Part shown: positions 1-8,293 of the stretch, piece after piece
Layout: every line of letters starts with the position of its first letter
Position numbering within the stretch: position 1 is the stretch's first letter
DNA from: Gemmatimonadaceae bacterium
GTDB lineage: Bacteria; Gemmatimonadota; Gemmatimonadetes; Gemmatimonadales; Gemmatimonadaceae
Assembly: GCA_019637445.1 (NCBI GenBank)
Contig: JAHBVS010000002.1
Coordinates: 248,001 to 312,000, forward strand
Reading direction: 5' to 3'
DNA length: 64,000 nucleotides
Translations under genes and position numbers: made by a program
The notes under the pieces: generated by a model
Databases searched by the model: none
What the model was told of the DNA's origin: nothing
What the model saw: the letters and a program-made list of their open reading frames with translations, nothing else

Positions 1-1
1 A

Positions 2-826
2 AGCGTGCCAACTATCCACGGCGAAAGCGTGGTTCTTCGGTTTCTGGACGCCGGCGGACGCCCGGTGGACCTGGCAGCGCTCGGGATGCCGAACTCGGTG
101 AGGACGTCGATGGCCCAGAGTGCCATGAGGCCCCACGGCTTGGTACTCGTGACGGGCCCCACCGGAAGCGGCAAGACGACGACGCTGTACGCCGCGATGC
201 AACTCCGTTCCGCGGGCGCCGAGAAGCTCATCACCGTCGAAGACCCCGTCGAGTACGACCTGCCACGTGTTACGCAGGTACCGGTGCACCGCCAGACAGG
301 AATGACCTTCGCGGCAGTCCTCCGGACGATCCTTCGCCAGGATCCAGACGTTGTGATGATCGGTGAGATGCGCGATCGCGAGACGGCGGAGGTTGCCGTG
401 CAGGCGGCGATGACGGGCCATCTAGTCCTTTCAACGCTACACACGAACGACGCGCTCGGGGCAATCGATCGGCTCGCGGATCTTGGAGTTCCGCGGTACC
501 TGATTGCGTCGACGCTTGAGCTCATCGTCGCGCAGCGACTTGTGCGGAGGGTGTGCTCGACCTGTGCGGGCAGAACCCGATCGCAGAAGGCGGAAGAACC
601 GTGTTCGTCGTGCCGTGGTTCGGGCTTCAAGGGGCGCACGGGTGTCTTCGAGGCGATTTCGGTGAACTCTGGCCTTCGCGAGGCGATGGCGCTCGGCGCC
701 GACACTGCGACCATCGAGCGTCTCGCAGTCGCGAACGGCTATCTCCGAATGCGCGACCACGGCGCCGAGCTCTGTTCGCTCGGTCAAACGACAACAGCGG
801 AGTTGGACCGTGTCATCGGATCGTAG
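2..826 (+). CDS. gspE: Type II secretion ATPase GspE, C-terminal part (5' end outside window)
   Basis: Cytoplasmic hexameric ATPase that powers pseudopilus assembly in type II secretion. The reading frame is open to the left edge, so the N-terminal domain and true start are missing. Visible: the tail of the N2 domain (PTIHGE, VVLR), Walker A GPTGSGKTT near local residues 51-59, an Asp box and Walker B region (ILRQDPDVVMIGEMRD), a His box (LSTLHTND), and two CxxC pairs (CSTC, CSSC) of the zinc finger typical of GspE/PilB. It heads an eleven-gene run encoding pseudopilins and a secretin, which favours GspE over a type IV pilus PilB. It overlaps gspG by 17 bp. Confidence 0.95.
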   Translation, partial: SVPTIHGESVVLRFLDAGGRPVDLAALGMPNSVRTSMAQSAMRPHGLVLVTGPTGSGKTTTLYAAMQLRSAGAEKLITVEDPVEYDLPRVTQVPVHRQTGMTFAAVLRTILRQDPDVVMIGEMRDRETAEVAVQAAMTGHLVLSTLHTNDALGAIDRLADLGVPRYLIASTLELIVAQRLVRRVCSTCAGRTRSQKAEEPCSSCRGSGFKGRTGVFEAISVNSGLREAMALGADTATIERLAVANGYLRMRDHGAELCSLGQTTTAELDRVIGS

Positions 827-1265
827 GCGGTCGCGCCGCGGGTTCACGCTGATCGAGCTGCTCGTGGTCATCGCGATTATCGCCACGCTAGCGGGCGTTG
901 TGGCGCCGGCGCTGTTCAGCAACGTCGGACGGGCGAAGTCCACGGCCGCGCGCGCCCAGCTGGAGATCTTCGCGCTGGCGCTGGATGCGTACAGAATTGA
1001 CGTCGGCAAATACCCGACGACGGACGAGGGACTCGCAGTCCTTCGCGTCGCCCCAATCGATGCGCGTGCGGCCGCGCTCTGGCGGGGTCCATACCTGCGA
1101 CAGGCGGTGCCCGCGGACCCTTGGGGTGCTGCGTGGGTGTACCGCAGTCCGTCGCAAAGCGGGCCGGACGGCTACGAGTTGTACTCATTGGGTCGAGACC
1201 AGCGCCCCGATGGCGCCGGCGAGGACGCGGACGTGACCTCGTGGGGTGGGCGGGTCAACCCGTGA
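810..1265 (+). CDS. gspG: Major pseudopilin GspG
   Basis: Major subunit of the periplasmic type II secretion pseudopilus. It starts at GTG inside the end of gspE. The class III prepilin leader ends RRG before FTLIELL, giving Phe+1 and Glu+5 after prepilin peptidase cleavage, followed by a hydrophobic helix. The rest has the GspG hallmarks: KYPTTDEGL, GPYL, a DPWG motif and the C-terminal calcium-binding-type loop (GYELYSLGRD, then acidic residues and SW). The length of 151 aa is normal for the family. The prepilin peptidase itself is not encoded in this window. Confidence 0.96.
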   Translation: MSSDRRRSRRGFTLIELLVVIAIIATLAGVVAPALFSNVGRAKSTAARAQLEIFALALDAYRIDVGKYPTTDEGLAVLRVAPIDARAAALWRGPYLRQAVPADPWGAAWVYRSPSQSGPDGYELYSLGRDQRPDGAGEDADVTSWGGRVNP

Positions 1266-2320
1266 CGATCTCGCAGCTGGACGTTGATCAGACGGTGAAG
1301 CCGAGCGACGAGGATCTGGCGATTGGACTACGCATCATTGCCGACTTGGTCGAGAGCGGTCTCCCGCTCGGGTCGGCGCTCCGCACGTTCGGGAGTGTCG
1401 CACCTCGCGTGTGGCGTCCAGCGGTGCCGCGGATTGAGGCCGGCATCCGCGAAGGGAAAGGCTTGGCCGGTGCGCTACGGGACTGCGGTCTGGTGCTGCC
1501 GGGAATCGTGATTGGATTGCTGCAGACCGGCGATGCGGGGAGCGGGCTGAGCGCCGCGCTCCGCCGGGCAGCGGAGTTTTCGGAAGCGGCTGCTGAGACG
1601 CGTGCGTCGATTCGGGCAGCGCTGGCGTACCCGGCGGTCGTCGTCACGGTAGGGCTTGCCGCGCTCGGGATGATGACGGGCATCGTGATGCCTCGGTTTG
1701 CCGCGACGCTGGAAGGAGTCGGGGGGACGCTCCCGCCTCTGACGGCTGCGGTACTGAGTGCGGCCGCGGTGCTCCGTGTAGGGGCGCTTCCAGCGAGCCT
1801 CGTACTGGTTGGCGTCGCTCTGCTGCTTCAGCGGGCCATGTCGGACTCCTCGACGCGACGCACCATCGAACGGAATCTGCTTGCTGTTCCTCTCCTGGGC
1901 CGCGTGCGAGAGGCGTCCGCGACTGCGCGCTTCGCCTCTGCGCTCGGCGCGCTCCTCGAGAGTGGGGCGACGCTTCGTTCCGCGCTTCGGGATGCGCAAA
2001 GCACGCTCGGCGACAGCGAGCTGCAAGCGAGAGTCGAGGAGAGTCGTCGGCGAATGGACGCCGGCGACAAGCTCGCCGTCGCGCTGGAGCAGACTGGAGC
2101 GCTGAGCGAGGTTGCGGTGCGCCTGGTGGCTGCAGGGGAGGAGAGTGGTCGATTGCCGCGCATGCTGGAGTTCGCAGCCAAGCTCGAGCGCGCGCGCGCG
2201 GAGCGATTGACTCGCACCACCGTCCGGCTGATCGAGCCACTGTTGATCGTCGGCCTGGCGCTTGTGGTTGCGGTGGTCGCCGCCGCGATGCTTCAGGCCG
2301 TGTATGCGGTGCGGCCGTGA
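1262..2320 (+). CDS. gspF: Type II secretion inner-membrane platform protein GspF
   Basis: Polytopic inner-membrane protein that links the GspE ATPase to pseudopilus assembly. The chosen GTG start at 1262 overlaps the gspG stop as GTGA and gives 352 aa, slightly shorter than the usual ~400. It contains the two T2SSF repeats (roughly residues 20-145 and 225-345) with paired motifs such as VESGLPLGSAL and LLESGATLRSAL, and GLLQTGDAGSGL and RLVAAGEESGRL. Hydrophobic helices follow each repeat, the last near residues 325-350. A longer frame upstream lies inside gspG and is ignored. Confidence 0.94.
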   Translation: MTISQLDVDQTVKPSDEDLAIGLRIIADLVESGLPLGSALRTFGSVAPRVWRPAVPRIEAGIREGKGLAGALRDCGLVLPGIVIGLLQTGDAGSGLSAALRRAAEFSEAAAETRASIRAALAYPAVVVTVGLAALGMMTGIVMPRFAATLEGVGGTLPPLTAAVLSAAAVLRVGALPASLVLVGVALLLQRAMSDSSTRRTIERNLLAVPLLGRVREASATARFASALGALLESGATLRSALRDAQSTLGDSELQARVEESRRRMDAGDKLAVALEQTGALSEVAVRLVAAGEESGRLPRMLEFAAKLERARAERLTRTTVRLIEPLLIVGLALVVAVVAAAMLQAVYAVRP

Positions 2321-2595
2321 GGACCGCTCGCAGGCGCAGGGGGAGTACGCTCGTAGAGCTACTCGTCGTGCTGGTCGTGCTCGGGGTGCTACTGACGGTA
2401 GTCAATCTGACGGCCTTGGACCCGGGAGACGCCACGACGCTGATGGACAGGCAACGGGAGCGTTCCGTTGGGGATCGCACTGCGGTGACAGCGTTAGACA
2501 GCACGCGCGGCGCACCAACACTCAGGCTGGTGGAGCCGACGGGTCTCAGCTTGAGGGACTCCGGCGGTGTGTCCGTCATAGGAGGGCGACGTTGA
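2317..2595 (+). CDS. gspH: Short minor pseudopilin, GspH-like
   Basis: Probable minor pseudopilin at the pseudopilus tip. The GTG start overlaps the gspF stop as GTGA. The N-terminus has the prepilin signature RRRG then STLVELLVVLVVLG (Gly-1, Glu+5). At 92 aa it is well below the usual 150-190 aa of GspH, leaving only a small globular part. Assignment to GspH rests on position between gspF and gspI and on the N-terminal motif. There is no visible frameshift, because the stop overlaps cleanly with the next start. Confidence 0.8.
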   Translation: MRTARRRRGSTLVELLVVLVVLGVLLTVVNLTALDPGDATTLMDRQRERSVGDRTAVTALDSTRGAPTLRLVEPTGLSLRDSGGVSVIGGRR

Positions 2596-2957
2596 GCTCG
2601 CGGACCCCTTCGCGACGGTCAGGGATCGCCCTGCTGGAAGTCATCGTTGCCGTGGCGGTACTCGGCATCGCAGCGACGTCCGTTCTAACGATGACTGTCG
2701 ACGTTGCCGCGTCCGCTCGCCGGGCCTTTGAGGCCGAGGCGCGGTGGCGCAGTCGTGAGCGCCTGATTGAGGCGATGGCGCGCACGACCGCGCAGGAACT
2801 GCAGGCGCAGGTCGGGCGGCGCCGTGTGGCTGGCGAGCTGGTTGCCGTGTCGCAACTGGGCGGAGGTCTGTATCGCATCGAGATCGTCGCAGTCGATGGT
2901 ACTGCATTGCTCGAGACTGTCGTGCTCAGGCGCGAAGGTGGCGCTAGTGCGCGCTGA
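2592..2957 (+). CDS. gspI: Minor pseudopilin GspI
   Basis: Minor pseudopilin of the GspI-J-K tip complex. It starts at TTG (2592), overlapping the gspH stop as TTGA, and gives 121 aa, the normal size for GspI. The leader RRSG precedes IALLEVIVAVAVLGIAA, with Glu+5 and the hydrophobic stem helix. The short C-terminal domain includes WRSRERLIEAMART and a compact beta-strand part. TTG is unusual, but the frame has no better start that preserves the leader. Confidence 0.9.
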   Translation: MSSRTPSRRSGIALLEVIVAVAVLGIAATSVLTMTVDVAASARRAFEAEARWRSRERLIEAMARTTAQELQAQVGRRRVAGELVAVSQLGGGLYRIEIVAVDGTALLETVVLRREGGASAR

Positions 2958-3465
2958 TCGCAAAGGCGTCACCCTAGTCGAACTGCTGGTCGCACTAGCA
3001 GTCTCTGGCCTGGTGCTCAGCGCTGCCGGTGCCGCTGCGCGAAGTGTGGTTGACGCGTCGGTGCGCGTGGAGAGTGAGATGTTGGCGACTGAGGACGGGC
3101 GGCTGGCCGACGACCTGCTTCGCGAGCTGCTGTGGATGCACGTCGGGCCCAATGTCGCGCGTCCGCTCACAGGAAGTGCGCGTGAGCTCCAGTTCGAGTC
3201 GCGCTGCCCGGTACTAGGCAGCGGTACCTGGCGGTGCTCTGTCTCGCTGCGGGTCTCGGCGTTGGGTGAAGTCACGCTTGGATGGACGGATGCGGCTCCC
3301 GTAAGGCTTCGCGGTCGCGGCGGGGCGCAGCGATTGCTCTTTCTTGATCGGGTAGACGGCGCCTACGATTGGCAGTCGCAGTGGGAGGTGCCCACTCGAT
3401 TGCCGCTTGCTATCGGTATTGCCGCTGAGCGGGATACGGCAGTCTTCTGGGTCGGTGCCAGGTGA
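2947..3465 (+). CDS. gspJ: Minor pseudopilin GspJ
   Basis: Minor pseudopilin, partner of GspI and GspK. GTG at 2947 is chosen because the purine stretch GAAGGTGG lies just upstream at Shine-Dalgarno distance; GTG at 2938 is an in-frame alternative. The leader RKG precedes VTLVELLVALAVSGLVLS (Glu+5). The protein is 172 aa with a beta-rich C-terminal part, as in GspJ. It overlaps gspI by 11 bp and gspK by 4 bp, so the genes are probably translationally coupled. Confidence 0.9.
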   Translation: MRADRKGVTLVELLVALAVSGLVLSAAGAAARSVVDASVRVESEMLATEDGRLADDLLRELLWMHVGPNVARPLTGSARELQFESRCPVLGSGTWRCSVSLRVSALGEVTLGWTDAAPVRLRGRGGAQRLLFLDRVDGAYDWQSQWEVPTRLPLAIGIAAERDTAVFWVGAR

Positions 3466-4385
3466 GGGGCGCTCGTGCCATCCGTCGCGGCTTCGTGCTG
3501 CCGACGGTGCTGTTCAGCGTCGCGGTGCTCTCAATCGCCGCCTTCGCGCTTTCGGCTGAGGCGAAGACCAGCACAACGGCCGCGGCCAACCGTGTATCGA
3601 AGCTGCGTGCGCAGTGGCAGGCGCGCGGTTGCCTGGCTGTTGTACGCGCGGAAGCGCAGCGGATCCTCGAGCGCGCCCCGGATGGTTTCGAGCGAGACCT
3701 GCTGTGGCGCGGGGTTGGCCGCGCGCTTGGTGAGGTATCAACACCACCACATCCGTGCCTGGTTTCGGTTGAGCCGTCTGGGATGCGCGTCAACATCAAC
3801 TCTCTGGACTCGCTTGAGCTCCGGCGACTGCTCGGTGTCGTGGGCGGTGAGGGGCTGGCCGAGGCTCGCGCCGCCGCCCTGCTGGACTGGCGAGACGTGG
3901 AGGACGTCCAGCGCGCTGGTGGTGCCGAGCGCGCCTGGTATCGCGAGCACGGCCGGCTGGAGCCGAGGAATAGGGCGCTGCGTTCGTGGCCGGAGCTCGA
4001 GCAGGTGCGAGGGTTCGAACGGTTCGAGGAACTCCGACCTCTGGTGGCCTTTGAGGACGAGGCTGTCTCGATGCTGGAGGCGCCCGTTGAAGTCATCAGC
4101 GCGATCGCGGGAGAGGATCCGGTCGTACTCGCGCACCTTCTCCGGGTGCGCGGCAGGGCAGGTGAGGCTCGCGCCATCAACGATCTCTTCTGGTCGCCGG
4201 ACAGCGCGCTGGCGAACCGCTTGCTGGCGGCACTTCCAGCGCTGTCCACTCGCCTGACATTGACGCCGGCCTTTTGGCGTGTGATTGCTCAGGTCCGCGC
4301 TGAGGACGGACTGCTGGTGCGCGTGGAGCATCATTGGGTGCGCACGAGGGATGAGGTTGTCTTGCGCGCGGAGCGTCTGCGATGA
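3462..4385 (+). CDS. gspK: Minor pseudopilin GspK
   Basis: Large minor pseudopilin that caps the GspI-J-K tip complex. The 307 aa length matches GspK rather than other pseudopilins. The leader RRG precedes FVLPTVLFSVAVLS; position +5 is not Glu, and GspK is known as the pseudopilin lacking that residue. A K-family alpha-domain is visible at about residues 110-220 (VNINSLDSLELRRLLG, EARAAALLDWRD, and later RVRGRAGEARAINDLF), resembling helix-hairpin-helix repeats. It starts at GTG overlapping the gspJ stop. Confidence 0.92.
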   Translation: MRGARAIRRGFVLPTVLFSVAVLSIAAFALSAEAKTSTTAAANRVSKLRAQWQARGCLAVVRAEAQRILERAPDGFERDLLWRGVGRALGEVSTPPHPCLVSVEPSGMRVNINSLDSLELRRLLGVVGGEGLAEARAAALLDWRDVEDVQRAGGAERAWYREHGRLEPRNRALRSWPELEQVRGFERFEELRPLVAFEDEAVSMLEAPVEVISAIAGEDPVVLAHLLRVRGRAGEARAINDLFWSPDSALANRLLAALPALSTRLTLTPAFWRVIAQVRAEDGLLVRVEHHWVRTRDEVVLRAERLR

Positions 4386-5416
4386 GTCCGGTTCGGGTGG
4401 GCATCGCCCTGGAGGGCGAGGAGATCGTGGCGGTGCGGCTTCGAAAGCGTGCCGAGCCGCTTGTGGTGTCGGAGCGACTGCAGGAAGGAGAGCCGCTGTC
4501 AGGTCCTGTGGGGCGCTTGCTTGACCTGCTCGGCGCAAAGTCGAAGCGAGTGATGCTCGGAGCCGTCGCAGGGAACGATCTGGTTCGGTTCGGGGAGCTG
4601 TTCGGAGTGTCGCCGAACGCGACCGAGCGCGAGGTGGTTGGGGAGTTTGCCTCCGAGCCGACCTCGTTCTTCATCGGCCAGCGTGGCAGCCTGGTGCCCG
4701 GGTCCGTCTGGAAGGACGGAGAGTCGTGGTACGGCGTCGTGGCGGATCGCGAGCTCGCCGCCGTGTTTGAAGAGGCAGCGGCCGCGAGGCGCTGCGACTT
4801 CGCGGGCATCGCGCCATTCGTTGGCTTCGATACGCTCGCGCTGGCCGCGGAGCACGCGGCCCGTCTCGGGCCCGGCTCGCAGCGTCTTGTGGACGTCTTG
4901 GGTGCGGAGCGGGCCGCCCGCGCGCGCAAGGCGACGCGGGCGCGGGCGATGCTTGGGGCCGGGCTGGTGGCTGCGGTGATTGCGTTTGCCCCGTTGCTAA
5001 GTGCGACTCGCGCTGAGCGAGAGGCTGCGGCGATGGTGTCGCGGGCGCGCGAGGCACGCGCCACCGCCGTGTCTCGGGTGTCTGCGCTGGCTGCTGAGGC
5101 ACCGATGCTTACGACCCTGGCTGAGGCCGGCGCGGCGCGAGGGCAGGTGCTGGACGTGCTGGCTGCCCTGTCGCGATCGATGCCCGACTCGAGCGCCGTG
5201 GTGTGGTTCGAATGGCGCGGTGGAAGCGGCCGCGCGGAGGTCGTGGGCGTTGACGGCGCCGATGTGGTCGGCGCGCTCGCTGCAGATCCGGCGCTTGCTG
5301 GCTTGACGCTCGACGGCAGCATCTCGCGAGAGACGGCGAACGGCCAGCAGCGCGACAGGGTCCGTGTGGCGTGGGGCACGGCCAGGCTCACCTCAATCGA
5401 CCGAGTCGCACGATGA
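4382..5416 (+). CDS. gspL: GspL-like inner-membrane assembly protein
   Basis: Probable bitopic protein connecting GspE to the periplasmic parts of the secretion platform. The first ~170 residues resemble the actin-like cytoplasmic domain of GspL/PilM. A basic stretch and a transmembrane segment follow (about residues 187-205, MLGAGLVAAVIAFAPLL), then a coiled and ferredoxin-like periplasmic part as in GspL/PilN. It starts with ATGA overlap and is followed by a GspM-like gene. Sequence conservation is weak; the call depends mainly on architecture and operon position. Confidence 0.8.
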   Translation: MSPVRVGIALEGEEIVAVRLRKRAEPLVVSERLQEGEPLSGPVGRLLDLLGAKSKRVMLGAVAGNDLVRFGELFGVSPNATEREVVGEFASEPTSFFIGQRGSLVPGSVWKDGESWYGVVADRELAAVFEEAAAARRCDFAGIAPFVGFDTLALAAEHAARLGPGSQRLVDVLGAERAARARKATRARAMLGAGLVAAVIAFAPLLSATRAEREAAAMVSRAREARATAVSRVSALAAEAPMLTTLAEAGAARGQVLDVLAALSRSMPDSSAVVWFEWRGGSGRAEVVGVDGADVVGALAADPALAGLTLDGSISRETANGQQRDRVRVAWGTARLTSIDRVAR

Positions 5417-6000
5417 GGGTGACGGCTCGCGACTGGCGCGCGCTTCGCTTTGGCTTTGCTGCGATCGGGACGCTTGTGGTCCTGGCCAAGGGCCTGCCTG
5501 CGCTGCGTCGCGCCGAGGCAGCGTCGCGCGAGCGGGAGTCACTGCTGTTGTCCCAGGCGAGCGCGATCGGGCGTGAGGCGGTTGCTACGCTGGAAGCCGC
5601 GCAAATGGTGTCCGCATTGAGTGAGGAAGCGCGCGGAGAGCTTGCCGCCGCCGCGTTCGAGGCGAGCACATCAACAGAGCTGTTGGCGGCGGCTGCGCGA
5701 TACGTGGCAGGCGTCGCTGCGGCAGTGGGCGTCACGGTGCACAGCGTCGATCCGTCGGTGGACTCCACCTGGGCCGGTGCGGGCACGCGCGTCGAGATAG
5801 AATTGAATGTCAGCAGCGCCGGTGCGGAGTTGTTGCGGCTTGTCGATGAGCTTGCTGCTGGGCCGCGGTTGAGCGTCGTGGAGCGGATGGAGATTCGCGT
5901 TCGCACTACCGACGTGGGGCCGACGGAACGGGAGAGTCTGACGGCTGCGCTGCGAGTGGTCGTGTTTGGGGCGATTCACGATGCGGAGATGCGCTCGTGA
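5413..6000 (+). CDS. gspM: GspM/PilO-like assembly protein
   Basis: Probable inner-membrane partner of the GspL-like protein. The ATG at 5413 overlaps the previous stop (ATGA) and gives 195 aa. It has a short cytoplasmic N-terminus, one transmembrane helix (about residues 10-25, FGFAAIGTLVVLAKGLP), an Ala/Glu-rich coiled segment, and a ferredoxin-like domain at about 95-190 (VEIELNVSSAGAELLRLVDEL). Topology and position between the L-like and C-like genes support GspM. The sequence alone is not diagnostic. Confidence 0.72.
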   Translation: MRVTARDWRALRFGFAAIGTLVVLAKGLPALRRAEAASRERESLLLSQASAIGREAVATLEAAQMVSALSEEARGELAAAAFEASTSTELLAAAARYVAGVAAAVGVTVHSVDPSVDSTWAGAGTRVEIELNVSSAGAELLRLVDELAAGPRLSVVERMEIRVRTTDVGPTERESLTAALRVVVFGAIHDAEMRS

Positions 6001-6473
6001 GGGTTGGCTCGGCGCTGCCGCTTTTGGCCTTGTTCGTGGCGTTGCCCGCCGCTGCTGCGGCATTCTGGCGCGACTCGTCTGCGGCGTCGGCTGCGCGGCC
6101 CCCGCGAGCTGTCGACTCCACGGGCGTGGAAGGTGCCGCCGTCGAGGTGGCACCGCGCGCGCGCACGGTGCTCGGGCGCAATCCTTTCCGAGTGGATGGT
6201 CGCATGGCACCTCGTTCAGAGCCGATGCCTGAGACTGTGCTCGCGGATGCAATCCCGCGTCCGACCTATGAGTTGCGTCTCAAGGGCCTTGTCGGCGGTC
6301 CGCCGTGGCTCGCAATCGTTGCTGGGCTGCCTGGCGTGTCCGGAGATCGCTCTGTGCGTTCAGGCGAGCGGTTCGGCGAGTTGCGAATTCTGGCAATCAG
6401 CGCCGTCGGAGTTCGAGTCGAGGCTGGTGACTCGGCCTGGACCTTGGTCATTGAACAAGAGCGTCCGAGATGA
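5997..6473 (+). CDS. gspC: GspC/PilP-like periplasmic connector
   Basis: Probable connector between the inner-membrane platform and the secretin. It starts at GTG overlapping the previous stop and encodes 158 aa. An N-terminal hydrophobic anchor (LPLLALFVALPAAAAAF) is followed by a Pro/Arg-rich linker and a homology-region-like beta domain with RTVLGRNPFR, YELRLKGLVGGPPWLAIVAG and the motif RSGERFGELRILAI. These resemble the HR domain of GspC/PilP that docks to secretin N0. It lies directly before gspD, as expected. No PDZ domain is present. Confidence 0.75.
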   Translation: MRVGSALPLLALFVALPAAAAAFWRDSSAASAARPPRAVDSTGVEGAAVEVAPRARTVLGRNPFRVDGRMAPRSEPMPETVLADAIPRPTYELRLKGLVGGPPWLAIVAGLPGVSGDRSVRSGERFGELRILAISAVGVRVEAGDSAWTLVIEQERPR

Positions 6474-7942
6474 GTCGAAGTGTGAATCTGCTGGTCTCCG
6501 CGCTTCTGATCGTTCTCGGCAGCCGCGCAACGCTTGCGCAGCAAGTCGACCCAGTCGGGTCGGACAGCCTGAGCATCCGCCTTCGAGATGTTTCGTTGCG
6601 GAATGTGGTGGAGGTGCTCAGCCCGTACTTGGATCGGCCCGTGGTGATTGCTGGCCCTGCTGGCCCAACCATCACGCTTGAAACGCCGCGGCCCATTCCC
6701 AAGGCGGATGTGGAACGGCTGCTGCGCGGCGTGTTGCAGTCCAATGGGTTCTCGCTTGAAGTCGATACGGTCGCTCAGCTCTATCGAGTGTCGTCGCAGG
6801 CGCCGGCAACACTTCCGCCGGCTGCTGCCAGAAGCTCTGCCGCGCAGGGTTCATCTGAGCAGCAGCTGTACGTCATCTCACTGCAGCACGCGCGCGCTGG
6901 TGATGTCGCCTCGACAATCAACGCCCTCTATGGACGGGGCGGAGGCCCGACGGCGGACCTGGCCCGCACGGCGACCCTTTCGGAAGAACTCAGGGGGAAC
7001 CTCGTGCCTCCTGCTGGCGCGGCAGCCGCCGCAACAAGCGCCACGGGACCGCCGAGGTCCGGGCAGTTGTCTGGCGAGCTCGTGATTGTCGCGGATCCTC
7101 GGGCCAACAGCCTCTTGGTGCGTGCGACGCCGGCGGACCGAGAGCTCATTCAAGGCGTGGTTACTGCCTTGGACGTGCGGCCACTGCAGGTGATGATCGA
7201 GGTGCTGATCGCCGAGGTGCGTCGTGATCGCTCCGTGGGTGTGAATGTGGAGGCGGAGTTGTCGCCGACGGACATTGGGAAGTCGGGCGCCCAAATCGAG
7301 GGTGCGCTTGGCGAGGCGGGCCTCGGCGACTTCGCGCTGCGCGTGATGGGGGTCGGCGGGTTGGATCTCGCGGCCACGCTTCGGTTGGCCTCGGGGCGAG
7401 GGAACGTGCGCATCCTCACGCGGCCCGTGGTGCTCGCCACAAACAATCAGAGCGCAGAGATTGTGGTGGGCAGTCAGCGGCCGTTCGTGCAGGTCAGCCG
7501 AGCGCTGCCAACGGACGGCGCCACACGCGATCAGGTGGTGCAGTACAAGGATGTCGGGACCAAGCTCATCGTCACGCCGACGATCAGTCAGGACGGATCG
7601 GTGCAGCTTGAGGTGACGCAGGAGGTGTCGACGGCGACGTCCGAGCTTGCCTTTAATGCTCCCGTGATTGCTACGCGATCCGTGCGCACGCAGCTGTTGG
7701 TGCGCGACGGGCAGACGGTGGCGCTGGGCGGGCTGACTGACAGGCAGCGAGAGGCGCGGCAGGGTGGGTTGCCGATACTCTCGTCCATTCCGTTGCTTGG
7801 TGGGTTGTTCGGGCGGGCGTCACGGCAAAGCATTGAGACGGAGCTGTTCCTCTTTCTCACTCCGCGCGTCATTCGCACTGACGAAGATGCGGCAGCCTAC
7901 ACCGCGCCGATGTCCGAGCAGGTTGTGCCGCCGGCGAGCTAG
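6470..7942 (+). CDS. gspD: Type II secretion outer-membrane secretin GspD
   Basis: Outer-membrane channel of the secretion system. It has a signal peptide ending near ATLA-Q (residue 23), an N0 domain (about 33-110, LRDVSLRNVVEVL), an N1-type repeat (about 128-215, VISLQHARAGDVASTINAL), and the secretin core (about 240-465). Diagnostic stretches are VRILTRPVVLATNNQSAEI, VGTKLIVTPTI and GGLPILSSIPLLGGLFG. At 490 aa it is shorter than classical GspD (~650), with fewer N domains. It is the last gene of the overlapping operon; the next gene begins after a 99-bp gap. Confidence 0.95.
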   Translation: MSRSVNLLVSALLIVLGSRATLAQQVDPVGSDSLSIRLRDVSLRNVVEVLSPYLDRPVVIAGPAGPTITLETPRPIPKADVERLLRGVLQSNGFSLEVDTVAQLYRVSSQAPATLPPAAARSSAAQGSSEQQLYVISLQHARAGDVASTINALYGRGGGPTADLARTATLSEELRGNLVPPAGAAAAATSATGPPRSGQLSGELVIVADPRANSLLVRATPADRELIQGVVTALDVRPLQVMIEVLIAEVRRDRSVGVNVEAELSPTDIGKSGAQIEGALGEAGLGDFALRVMGVGGLDLAATLRLASGRGNVRILTRPVVLATNNQSAEIVVGSQRPFVQVSRALPTDGATRDQVVQYKDVGTKLIVTPTISQDGSVQLEVTQEVSTATSELAFNAPVIATRSVRTQLLVRDGQTVALGGLTDRQREARQGGLPILSSIPLLGGLFGRASRQSIETELFLFLTPRVIRTDEDAAAYTAPMSEQVVPPAS

Positions 7943-8029
7943 CTGAGCGGTCCGCCTGCGATGAACCGAGACGGGTGAGACGTGCGATGCGGGGCTCAGC
8001 ACACCGCTACCCTCCCGTTCAGCGAGCGC

Positions 8030-8035
8030 TATGAT
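8030..8035 (+). promoter_or_regulatory. Candidate -10 element for leaderless transcript
   Basis: TATGAT lies exactly six bases before the ATG at 8042. No Shine-Dalgarno-like sequence is visible in the gap, so transcription could start at the start codon itself. No convincing -35 is seen. The same TAnnnT-N6-ATG geometry occurs before paaA. Confidence 0.4.
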
Positions 8036-8041
8036 TCAAGC

Positions 8042-8293
8042 ATGGCGTCACCCCTTTCTCCGGACACCACGCAGGCGGCTGCCGCGTTGCAGTACGCGGC
8101 GTGGCGAGCAATGACTCCGGCGCAGAAGCTGGAGCAGGTTGCCGCGTCGACGTCTGCGGTGCTGGATCTCGAGCGTGCGGGATTGCGCCGGCAGCACCCG
8201 GAGTATGGAGCGGCCGACGTGCACTGGGCATCAGTGCTGCGACGGTTAGGGCACGAGCTCGCTGCGCGTGTCGCTGCTGATTCCGCCGCGTGA
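8042..8293 (+). CDS. Small conserved protein paired with a nucleotidyltransferase
   Basis: Uncharacterised 83-aa soluble protein. Visible features are a helical core with WRAMTPAQKLEQV and GLRRQHPEYGAADV. I recognise this pattern (Met-Thr/Ser-Pro, Lys-Leu, then a Gly-Ile/Leu-Arg-x-x-His-Pro segment) in small proteins that often sit beside nucleotidyltransferase genes. The stop overlaps the start of the next gene as GTGA, so the two are probably made together. The ATG at 8042 is preferred over an earlier in-frame start because a -10-like TATGAT precedes it. An antitoxin or partner role is inference only. Confidence 0.7.
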   Translation: MASPLSPDTTQAAAALQYAAWRAMTPAQKLEQVAASTSAVLDLERAGLRRQHPEYGAADVHWASVLRRLGHELAARVAADSAA

